Shown one piece after another: positions 33,190 through 41,887 of a DNA stretch of 55,740 nt. Within the stretch, counting starts at the first letter, position 1, and every line of letters starts with the position of its first letter. A model generated the notes under the pieces. The model did not search any database. It saw only the letters and a program-made list of their open reading frames with translations, and was not told the origin of the DNA. A program made the position numbers and the translations under genes. The DNA comes from Candidatus Nanopelagicales bacterium (GTDB lineage Bacteria; Actinomycetota; Actinomycetes; S36-B12), in contig JAURME010000017.1 of NCBI GenBank assembly GCA_030830865.1, forward strand, positions 1-55,740. Reading direction: 5' to 3'.

Positions 33190-34314
33190 TCAGACCTTCC
33201 GTCGGGTGGCTGCGTAGGCGAGTGCCGTCAGGACCCCGCGGGCCTCGTGGTCGAGCAGGTCGGTGTCGAGCGCCGAGATCGACTGCTCGAGCAGGGTGGC
33301 GATGAGGCTCTCGGTGTGCTCGAGGGCGCCCGTCTCACGGATCACGGAGCGCAGTTGCTCGACGCCGTCGAGGTCCAGCGCCGGATCACCCAGATGGTGC
33401 CGGATGACGGCGGCCTGCCCGGGAGTGCTGCGCTCCATGGCGGTGGCAACGAGCACGGTTCGCTTGCCCTCCCGCAGGTCGTCGCCTGCAGGCTTGCCCG
33501 TCTCGGTGGGGTCGCCGAAGACCCCGAGGATGTCGTCGCGCAGTTGGAACGCCTCGCCGAGCGGGAGACCGTAGGCCGAATAGGTGGAGAAGACCTCCGC
33601 GGGGGCGTCGGCGAGGGCCGCCCCCAGGTGCAGCGGTCGCTCGATCGTGTACTTCGCGGACTTATAACGCACGACGGTGAGGGCCCGCTCGACGGAGCCT
33701 CCGCCTCGGACCTGCTCGAGGAGATCGAGGTACTGACCGGCCATGAGTTCGGTGCGCATCTCGTCGTAGATGCGCTTGGCCCGGGCCATCGTCGTGGCGG
33801 GGAAGTCACAGCTGAAGATGACCTCGTCGGCCCACGACAGGCACATGTCACCGAGCAGGATCGCCGCCCCGGTGCCGAAGGCCTCCGGTGAGCCCAGCCA
33901 GGAATGGTCGCGGTGCACGCCGGCGAACCGGCGATGGGCGGCCGGAAGCCCTCGACGGGTGTCGGACCCGTCCATGACGTCGTCGTGGATGAGGGCGCAG
34001 GCCTGGAGGAACTCAAGGCCGGCGGCAGCCCGCATCGCCGCATCGTCCGCACCGGGGGCGGCGACCGCCCCGGTGACCCCGCGCCAGGCCCAGTAGGCGA
34101 AGGCCGGGCGGAGCCGCTTGCCCCCGCTCAGCAGCGCCGCGATGGCCTCGATGAGGGGAGACAGGTCCGGGCTGACGGTGTCGAGGAGGTCCTGCTGCTC
34201 GCGGATCGTCTCGTCGACCACCTGCTGCACGCGCGCGCGCAGATCGGCCACATCGAGGGGGGAGCCGGCCAGGCTGGCAGGGGCCGTGGAGCCCATGTCG
34301 GTGCCGTCGGTCAT
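33190..34314 (-). CDS. crtE: Geranylgeranyl diphosphate synthase
   Basis: Trans-prenyl diphosphate synthase that supplies the C20 precursor. 374 residues. GGKRLRP (64-70), first Asp-rich motif DDVMD at 111-115 followed by GSDTRRG, and second motif DDILGVFGD at 260-268. TAGGCT 6 bases upstream of the ATG gives a leaderless start. First gene of crtE-crtI-crtB and divergent from metF. Chain length is inferred from context: it could also serve quinone side-chain synthesis. Confidence 0.9.
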   Translation of the reverse strand: MTDGTDMGSTAPASLAGSPLDVADLRARVQQVVDETIREQQDLLDTVSPDLSPLIEAIAALLSGGKRLRPAFAYWAWRGVTGAVAAPGADDAAMRAAAGLEFLQACALIHDDVMDGSDTRRGLPAAHRRFAGVHRDHSWLGSPEAFGTGAAILLGDMCLSWADEVIFSCDFPATTMARAKRIYDEMRTELMAGQYLDLLEQVRGGGSVERALTVVRYKSAKYTIERPLHLGAALADAPAEVFSTYSAYGLPLGEAFQLRDDILGVFGDPTETGKPAGDDLREGKRTVLVATAMERSTPGQAAVIRHHLGDPALDLDGVEQLRSVIRETGALEHTESLIATLLEQSISALDTDLLDHEARGVLTALAYAATRRKV

Positions 34315-34320
34315 CCCACG

Positions 34321-34326
34321 AGCCTA
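34321..34326 (-). promoter_or_regulatory. -10-like box of the crtE-crtI-crtB operon (leaderless)
   Basis: Minus-strand TAGGCT, 6 bases before the ATG at 34314. Confidence 0.6.
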
Positions 34327-34354
34327 CGGCCACGGCCATGAACGCGCCGCCCCG

Positions 34355-34360
34355 TAGTCT
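34355..34360 (+). promoter_or_regulatory. -10-like box of metF (leaderless)
   Basis: TAGTCT, 6 bases before the ATG at 34367. It rules out the GTG at 34361. Confidence 0.6.
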
Positions 34361-34366
34361 GTGCCC

Positions 34367-35281
34367 ATGTCCTCCGCCCTTGACCTGCGCGACGCCCTGG
34401 ACCAAGGCGGCCGGTCGTTCTCCTTCGAACTCTTCCCGCCGAAGACCGAGGAAGGGGAGCGCACGCTGTGGCGGACCGTGCGCGAGATCGAGGCCCTGCG
34501 CCCGACCTTCGTGTCCGTCACCTATGGGGCGGGTGGCTCGACCCAGGAACGAACGGTGCGCATCACGGGTGAGCTCGCCCGCGACACCACCCTCACGCCC
34601 GTGGCCCACCTTACATGCGTGGGTGCCAGCGTGGACGAGCTGCGTGAGGTGATCGGTGCCTATATGGCCGAGGATGTGCGCACGATCCTGGCGCTGCGCG
34701 GCGACCCGCCGAGCGGCCTCGGCACCGCCTGGGCGCCGCATCCGGGCGGCCTCGAGCATGCCATCGACCTGGTGAAACTCATCCGTTCACTGGGCACCAT
34801 GAGCATCGGGGTTGCGGCCTTCCCGGAGGGACACCCCGAGTCGCCATCGCTCGAGCACGACGCCCGGATCCTCGCCCGGAAGCAGCAGGCCGGTGCTGAC
34901 TTCGCCATCACCCAGTTGTTCTTCCGCGTCGATGACTACGTGCGCCTGGTCGACATGGCAGTCGCGGAGGGCTGCACCATGCCGATCATCCCCGGCATCA
35001 TGCCCGTGACCGACATCAAGCAGATCCAGCGCTTCGCCGACCTGTCCGGGGCGGTGTTCCCGAAGGCTCTCGCGGAGCGGTTCCACCAGGTGGCCGATGA
35101 CCCCGAGGCCGTCATCGAGCTCGGCGTCGAGGTGGCCGCCGACATGTGCCAGCGGCTGCTCGACGCCGGCGCACCCGGACTTCACTTCTACACGTTGAAC
35201 CGCTCACGATCCACGATCGAGGTCTACGAGGCGCTGGGCCTCGGTGCCGCCGACGGACGACTCGGCGCGGGGACCGGCTAA
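34367..35281 (+). CDS. metF: 5,10-Methylenetetrahydrofolate reductase
   Basis: Makes 5-methyl-THF for methionine synthesis. 304 residues with FSFELFPPKTEEGERTL (about 15-31; Glu as catalytic acid), SVTYGAGGST, HLTCVG, ILALRGDPP, and ADFAITQLFFRVDDY. FAD-binding TIM barrel, complete. Start from a leaderless box. The next gene, an antiporter, begins 17 bases later. A metF next to a prenyl synthase is a recurrent actinobacterial arrangement. Confidence 0.95.
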   Translation: MSSALDLRDALDQGGRSFSFELFPPKTEEGERTLWRTVREIEALRPTFVSVTYGAGGSTQERTVRITGELARDTTLTPVAHLTCVGASVDELREVIGAYMAEDVRTILALRGDPPSGLGTAWAPHPGGLEHAIDLVKLIRSLGTMSIGVAAFPEGHPESPSLEHDARILARKQQAGADFAITQLFFRVDDYVRLVDMAVAEGCTMPIIPGIMPVTDIKQIQRFADLSGAVFPKALAERFHQVADDPEAVIELGVEVAADMCQRLLDAGAPGLHFYTLNRSRSTIEVYEALGLGAADGRLGAGTG

Positions 35282-35298
35282 CAGGGGCCGAGGGACGC

Positions 35299-36795
35299 AT
35301 GACGCTCGAGGGGCTGGCCAGCGCGACGCTCGTCGGCGCCCTCATCGTGCTGGTCTCCGTCGTCGGAGTCCGGCTCGCCGGCCGTCTCGGAGTGCCGGGC
35401 CTGCTGCTTTACCTGCTCCTCGGTCTCGTGCTGGGCTCGGCCTTCCCGAGCCTGCACATGAACAACCCGGAGCTCGCGACGGTCCTCGGCTACTCGGCCC
35501 TGATCCTCATCCTCGCCCAGGGCGGTCTCACGACCCGCATCGAGGAACTGCGCCCGGTCATGTGGCCTGCCGTGACGCTGGCGTCCGTGGGCGTCGCGGT
35601 CAGCATTGCGGTCGTCTGCCTGCCCCTCATCTGGTGGTTCGACGTCTCCGTGCAGAGCGCCATCATCATCGGTGCCGTCCTCGCCGCCACGGACGCGGCA
35701 GCCGTCTTCTCGGTGATGCGCCGCATGCGCATCACCTCCCGTGTGCGCACCCTGCTGGAGGCCGAGGCGGGGTTCAACGATGCGCCCGTCGTCGTCCTCG
35801 TCCTCGTCGTCGCGAGTGGGGACTTCACCAGCATGCCGTGGTGGCAGGTGCCGCTCGTCGTCGTGGCCGAGCTCGTCGGGGGTGCCGTCATCGGCGCGGC
35901 TGTCGGATTCGCCGGCCGTTGGCTGCTTCCCCGGCTGGCCCTCCCTGCTGTGGGCCTGTACCCCATCGCCGCGCTCGCTCTCTTGGTCGGGGCCTACGGA
36001 CTCGCCAGCGTCATCCACACGTCCGGCTTCCTCGCCGTCTACGTCGCGGCGGTCATCATCGGCTCGGCCGCGCGCCTGCCGCACCGCCGATCCATCACCG
36101 GATTCGCCGATGGGCTCGCCTGGATCGCGGAGATCGGCCTGTTCTTCATGCTGGGTGCGCTGGCCGACGTCAGCACGCTCCCTGCCGCGCTGCCGCTGGC
36201 GCTGCTCGTCTCGGCACTCATCCTCGTCATCGCGCGACCGCTGGCCGCGGTCATCTCGCTCACACCCTTCCGAGAACGCCGGTCGACCGTGCTGTTCACG
36301 TCGATCGCCGGGCTCCGCGGGGCCGTGCCGATCGTCTTCGCCGCTATCCCGCTCGGACTCGGTGTCCCCGGTGCGCGGCTCATGTTCGACGTGACGCTCA
36401 TCGCGACCCTGATCCTCATGCTCGTGCAGGTGCCGGTGATCCGATGGGCCGGTGTGCGGCTCGGGGTCGTCCAGCCGGCCGAGGCCTTCGAGCTTGAACT
36501 TGAGAGCGCGCCGCTGGATGGGATGCAGGCCCAGGCGCTCGGAGTCGAGCTGCCGGAAGGATCCGGCCTCATCGGCACGTTTGTCACCGAGATCGGACTG
36601 CCGACGGGCGCGGTCGTCTCCCTGGTGGTACGCGGTGACGTCGCGCTGGTGCCGGACACCAACACCCGGCTGCGCGAAGGCGATCGCATCCTCATCGTCA
36701 CGACCGAGGAGGCCCGGGGTCCCGCGGAGGCCCGGGTCCAGGCCTTGGCCCAGCACGGCCGGCTCGCCGGATGGAGAGAAGGTCGGCGGGACTAG
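35299..36795 (+). CDS. CPA-type cation/proton antiporter with RCK_C (TrkA-C) domain
   Basis: 498 residues. About twelve membrane helices (1-380); the ATDAAAVFSVMRRM and EAEAGFNDAPVVVLVL blocks hold the acidic and Asn-Asp residues of CPA exchangers. Residues about 410-485 form an RCK_C/TrkA-C domain (GSGLIGTFVTEIGLPTGAVV; LREGDRILIVTT), as in potassium/proton antiporters NhaP2/CvrA, and may bind a nucleotide regulator. GAGGGA sits upstream of the ATG at 35299; longer in-frame starts would lie within metF. Convergent with the crtD-like gene, sharing CTAG. Confidence 0.88.
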   Translation: MTLEGLASATLVGALIVLVSVVGVRLAGRLGVPGLLLYLLLGLVLGSAFPSLHMNNPELATVLGYSALILILAQGGLTTRIEELRPVMWPAVTLASVGVAVSIAVVCLPLIWWFDVSVQSAIIIGAVLAATDAAAVFSVMRRMRITSRVRTLLEAEAGFNDAPVVVLVLVVASGDFTSMPWWQVPLVVVAELVGGAVIGAAVGFAGRWLLPRLALPAVGLYPIAALALLVGAYGLASVIHTSGFLAVYVAAVIIGSAARLPHRRSITGFADGLAWIAEIGLFFMLGALADVSTLPAALPLALLVSALILVIARPLAAVISLTPFRERRSTVLFTSIAGLRGAVPIVFAAIPLGLGVPGARLMFDVTLIATLILMLVQVPVIRWAGVRLGVVQPAEAFELELESAPLDGMQAQALGVELPEGSGLIGTFVTEIGLPTGAVVSLVVRGDVALVPDTNTRLREGDRILIVTTEEARGPAEARVQALAQHGRLAGWREGRRD

Positions 36796-38312
36796 GAGCG
36801 CTCTGCTCGCGGGATGAGGTCGGAGACGATCTCCGCGCCCATGCCCACCAGCGGAAGCCCGCCACCTGGGTGCGCCGATCCGCCCACGAGATACAGGCCG
36901 GGGATCGGCGATCGATTGGCCGGTCGCTGGAAAGCGGCGCGGGGCCCGTTGCTGGACGACCCGTAGATGGATCCGCCGGGAGCTCGGGTGTCGCGAGCCA
37001 GGTCGGCCGGCGTCCGGAGCTCACGCCAGAGGATGCGGTCACGGATGTCCATGCCGCGATCGGCCAGGACTGCCAGCAGGTGATCGGCGTATCCGTCGGC
37101 CACCCCGGGGGCTGTCCAATCGACAGTTCCTTCACCCTCGCCGTGGCGTGGGGTGTTCACGAGGATGAACCACGCCTCGGAGTCCGCATCCGGACGCATG
37201 CGGGGGTCATCGGGGACGCAGGCGTAGATGGCGGGATCCTCCGCCGGATGCGGAGATCGTCCGAAGATCGCATCGAACTCCGCGTCGTAGTCATCGGGGA
37301 ACCACACGTTGTGGTGGGCGATGCCGGGTGTGCGACCCCGGAGGGCGAGCAGCAGCACCATGCCCGCGAGGGCCGGGGCCGCTCGCTCCAGGGAGCGCTG
37401 GATACGGCGCCCGCGAGGGTCGTCGACCAGATCGGCGTACAGGTGGTGGGCATCGGCGTTGGCCACCACGATGTCGGCGGGGAGCAGGGCTGTGGCCGAC
37501 GCGCCGCGGCCTCGGCTCTCACCGACGTGGACGCCGCTCACCCGTCCGTCTCGAAGGGCCACCTGGGTCACGTCGGTCTCGAGCCGGATCTCGACCCCTC
37601 GCTCCTCGCAGCGCTGGACGAGGGCATCCGCCAGGGTGCCAAGGCCGCCACCGAGGTGCCACGCCCCGAAGGTCTGCTCCATGTACGGGATCGTGGCGAA
37701 GACGGCCGGGGCCCGGCGCGGATCAGACCCCGAGTAGGTCGCGTAGCGGTCCAGCACCTGCTGCAGACGTCGGTCCGCGAGGTACTCGCGTCCCAGATCG
37801 CGCAGCGTGGTGCGGGGCGCGACGGTCCGCACGGCGCTGGGCGAGGCCACCTTCAGCAGGGTGCGCCAGCCGTCCAGCGGGGACTGAAGGAACGGATCCC
37901 GGGTCAGTTGCCACATCTGCCCTCCCCGGTCGATCAGGCGGCGCCAGTCATCGTGTGCCGAGCCGCCGAAGGCATCCCCGAAGACGCGTGCGATGCGCCC
38001 CGGATCCACACCCGGGATGGTGACCTCCGAGCCGTCGGCGAAGTGGTACCCGAAGCCCGGCTCCACGGGCTGCAGGTCGACAGCCTCCTCCAGCGGGCCC
38101 CCGGTCTTCAGGAACAGGTCTCGGTACACCGCGGGGAGGGTGAACAGGCTCGGGCCGGTGTCGAACGCGAAGCCGTCCCGCCGGTAGGTGTGCAGCTTGC
38201 CGCCGGCGCGCGCGGACTGCTCGAGCACGGTGACGTCATGTCCGCGGACGGCCAGACGTGCAGCCGTCGCAAGGCCACCGACGCCGGCACCGATGACGAT
38301 GACGCGGCTCAT
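36792..38312 (-). CDS. CrtI-family carotenoid desaturase, CrtD-like
   Basis: 506 residues from the ATG at 38312, which overlaps the glycosyltransferase stop (ATGA). FAD motif VIVIGAGVGGLATAARLA at about 4-21, then GGKLHTY and FAFDTGPSLFTLP. C-terminal YLVGGSAHPGGGLPLVGMGA is the CrtI-type ending. It is clearly different from crtI at 31668. With a cruF-type hydratase and a glycosyltransferase in the same operon, the likely reaction is C-3',4' desaturation of a 1'-hydroxylated end (CrtD). Another desaturation or an oxygenase role (as CrtO-like) is possible. Confidence 0.78.
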   Translation of the reverse strand: MSRVIVIGAGVGGLATAARLAVRGHDVTVLEQSARAGGKLHTYRRDGFAFDTGPSLFTLPAVYRDLFLKTGGPLEEAVDLQPVEPGFGYHFADGSEVTIPGVDPGRIARVFGDAFGGSAHDDWRRLIDRGGQMWQLTRDPFLQSPLDGWRTLLKVASPSAVRTVAPRTTLRDLGREYLADRRLQQVLDRYATYSGSDPRRAPAVFATIPYMEQTFGAWHLGGGLGTLADALVQRCEERGVEIRLETDVTQVALRDGRVSGVHVGESRGRGASATALLPADIVVANADAHHLYADLVDDPRGRRIQRSLERAAPALAGMVLLLALRGRTPGIAHHNVWFPDDYDAEFDAIFGRSPHPAEDPAIYACVPDDPRMRPDADSEAWFILVNTPRHGEGEGTVDWTAPGVADGYADHLLAVLADRGMDIRDRILWRELRTPADLARDTRAPGGSIYGSSSNGPRAAFQRPANRSPIPGLYLVGGSAHPGGGLPLVGMGAEIVSDLIPRAERS

Positions 38313-39442
38313 GGAGTGACCACCGGGCGGTCCTTCCATCGGTTCTCGCCCCTCAGGTGTCGCTTCCAGGACAGCGCATTGAGGCCGGCGAACGCGATGA
38401 TCGACAGCGGCTGGGCGAGGGCATCCGGCAGGATCCGCCCCCCGGTGCGCCGGGCGACGAGGGTCCTGCTGCCGACTCCGGCCAGGTACCCGACCGTGCC
38501 GATGATGCGGGTTCCACGCCCAGGTCCGACCATCCCCGCCGCGGGGACGACGTAGGCCATGACGAGCAGGGCATTCACCGCGATGCTGCCCGCGGGACCG
38601 TTGAAGGCCGCCCAGAGGGATTTGCCGTAGCCGTCGACGACCTCTTCAGCGGTGGTGTACATGCGGCACGTGGCGAGCTGTGATCCGTCGACCGTGGCCG
38701 TGTGCAGGCCGGCCCGCTTGAAGGCACGCATGAGGCCGATGTCCTCCAGGACGTCGCCCCGAACAGCGCCGTGACCATCGGCCGATCGGTACGCCTTGGC
38801 ATCCACCACGAGCAGCTGGCCGTTGGCCGCGGACAGGGAGGGCCGCAGCGACCGCTCGGCCCAGGCCAACGGCATCGTCGCCGCCCAGGACCAGATGACG
38901 AGCGGCTGGACCAGGCGCTCGAGCCAGCCCTCGGCCTGCTGAGCGGGGTAGGGAGCCACCATGGCCAGGCCGCGGGTGCGGAGGTCTTCGACGAGCGCGG
39001 CGACGGCGTCGGGCTCGAGTACCACATCGGCATCCATGAAGACCAGCACGGAACCCTCGGCCTGGTCCGCGAGTCGCGCGCAGGCCCAGGGCTTGCCGAG
39101 CCAGCCCTCGGGAGGTGGCCGATCCTCCGCGCGGATGATCTCGAGCCGCGCGTCACCCCGAGCCGCGTCGACAGCGAGGTCCGCCGTGCCATCGTGCGAT
39201 CCGTCGTCGAGGACGACGAACTGGAGATCGGGCACGCCGTGCTGCGCGAGCACCGACGAGACCGCTGACTGGATCGTCCCTGCCTCGTTGCGCGCCGGGA
39301 GCAGGACACTGACCCGCTCCCGAGCGGGGGTCGCCGGGGGCCGGGGAGTGCGCAGGCTGCGCATGTTCGCGAACGTGTGGGCCGCCAGGCCGACCGCAGC
39401 TACCGTGCCGGCGGTGACGAGACCGGCCCAGGCCTTCACCAT
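38309..39442 (-). CDS. GT2-family glycosyltransferase, probably acting on a carotenoid (CruG-like)
   Basis: 377 residues from the ATG at 39442. The frame stays open far upstream, but that part is antisense to cruF's own frame. N-terminal membrane helix (AWAGLVTAGTVAAVGLAA), then GT2 fold with VSVLLPARNEAGTI, VVLDDGSHDGTAD and the DxD motif FMDADVVLEPDA. Two or three helices close the protein (NALLVMAYVVPAAGM; SIIAFAGLNAL). Between cruF and the crtD-like gene, overlapping both, so a carotenoid hydroxyl is the likely acceptor. Sugar donor unknown. Confidence 0.82.
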   Translation of the reverse strand: MVKAWAGLVTAGTVAAVGLAAHTFANMRSLRTPRPPATPARERVSVLLPARNEAGTIQSAVSSVLAQHGVPDLQFVVLDDGSHDGTADLAVDAARGDARLEIIRAEDRPPPEGWLGKPWACARLADQAEGSVLVFMDADVVLEPDAVAALVEDLRTRGLAMVAPYPAQQAEGWLERLVQPLVIWSWAATMPLAWAERSLRPSLSAANGQLLVVDAKAYRSADGHGAVRGDVLEDIGLMRAFKRAGLHTATVDGSQLATCRMYTTAEEVVDGYGKSLWAAFNGPAGSIAVNALLVMAYVVPAAGMVGPGRGTRIIGTVGYLAGVGSRTLVARRTGGRILPDALAQPLSIIAFAGLNALSWKRHLRGENRWKDRPVVTP

Positions 39443-40236
39443 CGCGGCTGGCTCCACGCCCGCCACAGATAGGGGATCACGACGACACCCATGCACACGA
39501 AGCCCCAGAGGGCGACGCCCGGGCGGCCGAAGAACACGGCATTGGAGAGGACGCTCGACGCGTAGACCCACGTCAGCATAGTGATCGGGACGGCGTCGCC
39601 GGCGCTCTTGCGCGGCAGCAGGTCCAGTACCCATATGAGGACGATCGAGGCCAGGAGCCAGCCGAGGAAGTTCTGCAGGGGGATGCCCTCGATGCCCGGC
39701 AGCTCCCAGCCGACCTGGTTCCACGTCCAGTAACCCTCGCCGACCATCTGCGGATCGAGGAAGAGATCCCACGAGGCGAGGACGAGACCGCCGAGGAGTG
39801 CGGTGCCGACGCGAGTGGACGACAGTCGTTGCGCGGCCAGCAGGCACGGGTAGGCCATCATCGACCACGCGAGGGGGATGACGAGGGGGACGCCGAAGAG
39901 CATCGGCCCGAGGGCGTCGGAGTACTCGTAGTCGCCGAACGGGAAGGACGTTGCCAGTCCGACCCGTTCGATGAGCCAGCCGAAAGCGAGGGTGATGCCC
40001 AGGTATCCAGAGGCCCACGCGGTGCCCCGAGCGAGGATGGCATGGGAAGCCGTGGCGCCGAAGAAGGTCACGACGGTGGCGATCGTGAGAGCGGTGCGCG
40101 TCTCGTCGCTGACGAGCACCCAGATGATCTGGCCCAGGATGGTCAGCCCGACGAACACCCACGGCAGGTAGGCGAGCCAGCCCGAGGGACCGCGTCCGCG
40201 ATCGGTCCGGGGGCCGCTGTACACCCGCATGCTCAC
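39436..40236 (-). CDS. cruF: CruF-type carotenoid 1',2'-hydratase family protein (DUF422)
   Basis: 266 residues, about seven membrane helices. Family blocks: SFPFGDYEYSDALGPMLFGVP, then LASWDLFLDPQMVGEGYWTW and GIPLQNFLGWLL. The Asp, Tyr and His/Asn-rich loops are the expected active site. CruF adds water to the psi end of gamma-carotene or lycopene to give a 1'-OH carotenoid. GTG start with TAGACT 6 bases upstream. First gene of the cruF-glycosyltransferase-crtD unit; it overlaps the next gene by 7 bases. Confidence 0.85.
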   Translation of the reverse strand: MSMRVYSGPRTDRGRGPSGWLAYLPWVFVGLTILGQIIWVLVSDETRTALTIATVVTFFGATASHAILARGTAWASGYLGITLAFGWLIERVGLATSFPFGDYEYSDALGPMLFGVPLVIPLAWSMMAYPCLLAAQRLSSTRVGTALLGGLVLASWDLFLDPQMVGEGYWTWNQVGWELPGIEGIPLQNFLGWLLASIVLIWVLDLLPRKSAGDAVPITMLTWVYASSVLSNAVFFGRPGVALWGFVCMGVVVIPYLWRAWSQPRW

Positions 40237-40242
40237 GCCCCG

Positions 40243-40252
40243 AGTCTAGAGT
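40243..40252. promoter_or_regulatory. Overlapping divergent -10 boxes of cruF and the glycoside hydrolase gene
   Basis: Minus-strand TAGACT (40243-40248) and plus-strand TAGAGT (40247-40252) share two bases inside AGTCTAGAGT. The minus box sets the leaderless GTG of cruF. The plus box would give a leader of about 20 bases with GGAGGA before the GTG at 40280. Confidence 0.5.
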
Positions 40253-40279
40253 CGACGTCATCGGGGTCGGAGGACGCTT

Positions 40280-41887
40280 GTGCGGTCCGATACGACCATC
40301 GTGAGGATCCTGGGTGCTGCCGTGAGCGCGTTCCTGGCTCTTCTCGCGCTCCCGGGAGCCATGGCGCCGCCTGCGACCGCAGGGGAGATGGTCCGTCCGA
40401 TGGCGCGCGCACCCATCGCGATGTCGGCGCCGACGACTGCCCCGGCATTGAGCACCTTCCCGCTGACAGTCACCGTCCCCGCACTCCAGGGATCAACCAC
40501 TGGCCGTACGGCGGTGCTCCTGGCCTCACGCGACGGCTCGACCTACACGCGGCTCTCGACGTGGAAGGTGCCCCCCGGCGGCCGGGTCAAGGAGTTCAAC
40601 GTCGAGGCGGGGGAGGCCCTCGGACGCCTCTACCTGCGCACCGAGGTGAAGGGAAAGGGACTCGCGCCGCAGCGCAAGACCATCGCCCTGCGGGTGACCA
40701 ACCCCTATCGGCCCACCGAACCCGACAACGCGACCATCCCGGAGGCGGGTGTGCCCGTCACCGGCACCCTCTTCGGCAACCACCCGATCGTCGGGACCCC
40801 GGAGTACGCCGGCACCGTGCGCCTGTGGGATGTCAGCACCTCCTGGAACCAGATCGAGCGGCAGCGGGGGCGCTACACCTGGGACGCGTTGGACCGCGAG
40901 GTCGCCAAGGCGGAGGCAGCTGGGCAGCAGGTGCTCCTCGTGCTCGGCGGCACTCCCGAGTGGGCGGCTGTGGCGCCCGCTCCCGGCGCCGAGTTCGCCG
41001 GTCCCGGCTCGTCCATGCCCATGACCGACCCGCGACTGTTCGAGGACTACGTGCGGGCCGTGGTCAATCGCTACGGCGGTCGCATCGCGGCCTACCAGAT
41101 CTGGAACGAGGCGAACATCTCGCAGTTCTGGCGCGGCACCCCCGAGTTGATGGCCGACCTCACCGCCCGGGCGAACCGCATCATCAAGGATGCTGTCCCG
41201 GGGGCGACAGTCGTGGCCGCATCGACCGGCTCCCGGTGGGTCAAGGGGTTCACCGAGTTCTATCCGGACTACCTGGCCGCACTTCGCGAGTTCAACTGGC
41301 CCATCGATGCCTTTGCCGTGCATCTGTACCCGCTGCCAGGGGGCACGCCTCGGGAACGGGCCTTCCTGCTGGGCATGATGAACACAGCACTGCGCATCGC
41401 CGAAGCGCCGCCGCTGCCGATCTGGGAGACCGAGATCAACTACGGGATCACGAATCCCGGAACAGGTGATGCGGCTCGGTCGATCCCCGACGCGGAGATC
41501 CCCGCCTATGTCGGTCGCACGTACCTCGACTCCCTCCGTTACGGCATCGCCCGCTCCTATTGGTACGCGTGGACACCTGAGTACCGGTTGCTGGGGATCC
41601 AGATGTGGAACGGCTACCTCGCGACCCAGGCGTACGGGCGCGTTCGCGAGTGGGTCATCGGCTCCACCTTCCACGGCTGTTCGACCGCGGGCGTCGTCGT
41701 GCAGTGCAACTTCGATCGGAACGGCTATCCGTTCTACGTCGCCTACACCGACGACGGTAGCGCGGCGACCGTGAGCCGTCCGGACGGCATGACCGTGTTC
41801 CAGACGATGGACGGCGCCACCCAGGCCGCCGGCGCGCAGGTGGCGATCTCCGGCACCCCCGTGCTCATCGCCGGCCCCGTGCCGTGA
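40280..41887 (+). CDS. Secreted glycoside hydrolase, clan A (GH39/GH5-like)
   Basis: 535 residues from a GTG with GGAGGA 5 bases before it. Signal peptide at 1-35 (VRILGAAVSAFLALLALPGAM, cut near TAG). A beta-sandwich-like segment (about 50-140) precedes the TIM barrel. Catalytic candidates: the acid/base Glu in YQIWNEANISQFW and the nucleophile Glu in IWETEINYG. A C-terminal beta domain (about 455-535) follows. Substrate unknown: an extracellular polysaccharide or the cell's own envelope glycan. Overlaps the hydratase gene by GTGA. Divergent from the carotenoid glycosylation operon. Confidence 0.85.
   Translation: MRSDTTIVRILGAAVSAFLALLALPGAMAPPATAGEMVRPMARAPIAMSAPTTAPALSTFPLTVTVPALQGSTTGRTAVLLASRDGSTYTRLSTWKVPPGGRVKEFNVEAGEALGRLYLRTEVKGKGLAPQRKTIALRVTNPYRPTEPDNATIPEAGVPVTGTLFGNHPIVGTPEYAGTVRLWDVSTSWNQIERQRGRYTWDALDREVAKAEAAGQQVLLVLGGTPEWAAVAPAPGAEFAGPGSSMPMTDPRLFEDYVRAVVNRYGGRIAAYQIWNEANISQFWRGTPELMADLTARANRIIKDAVPGATVVAASTGSRWVKGFTEFYPDYLAALREFNWPIDAFAVHLYPLPGGTPRERAFLLGMMNTALRIAEAPPLPIWETEINYGITNPGTGDAARSIPDAEIPAYVGRTYLDSLRYGIARSYWYAWTPEYRLLGIQMWNGYLATQAYGRVREWVIGSTFHGCSTAGVVVQCNFDRNGYPFYVAYTDDGSAATVSRPDGMTVFQTMDGATQAAGAQVAISGTPVLIAGPVP

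Noticed and set aside
39443..40261. N-terminal extension of the glycosyltransferase giving a 650-residue protein
   Set aside because: The extra part is in a different frame over cruF; the membrane helix and GT2 fold begin at the ATG at 39442.
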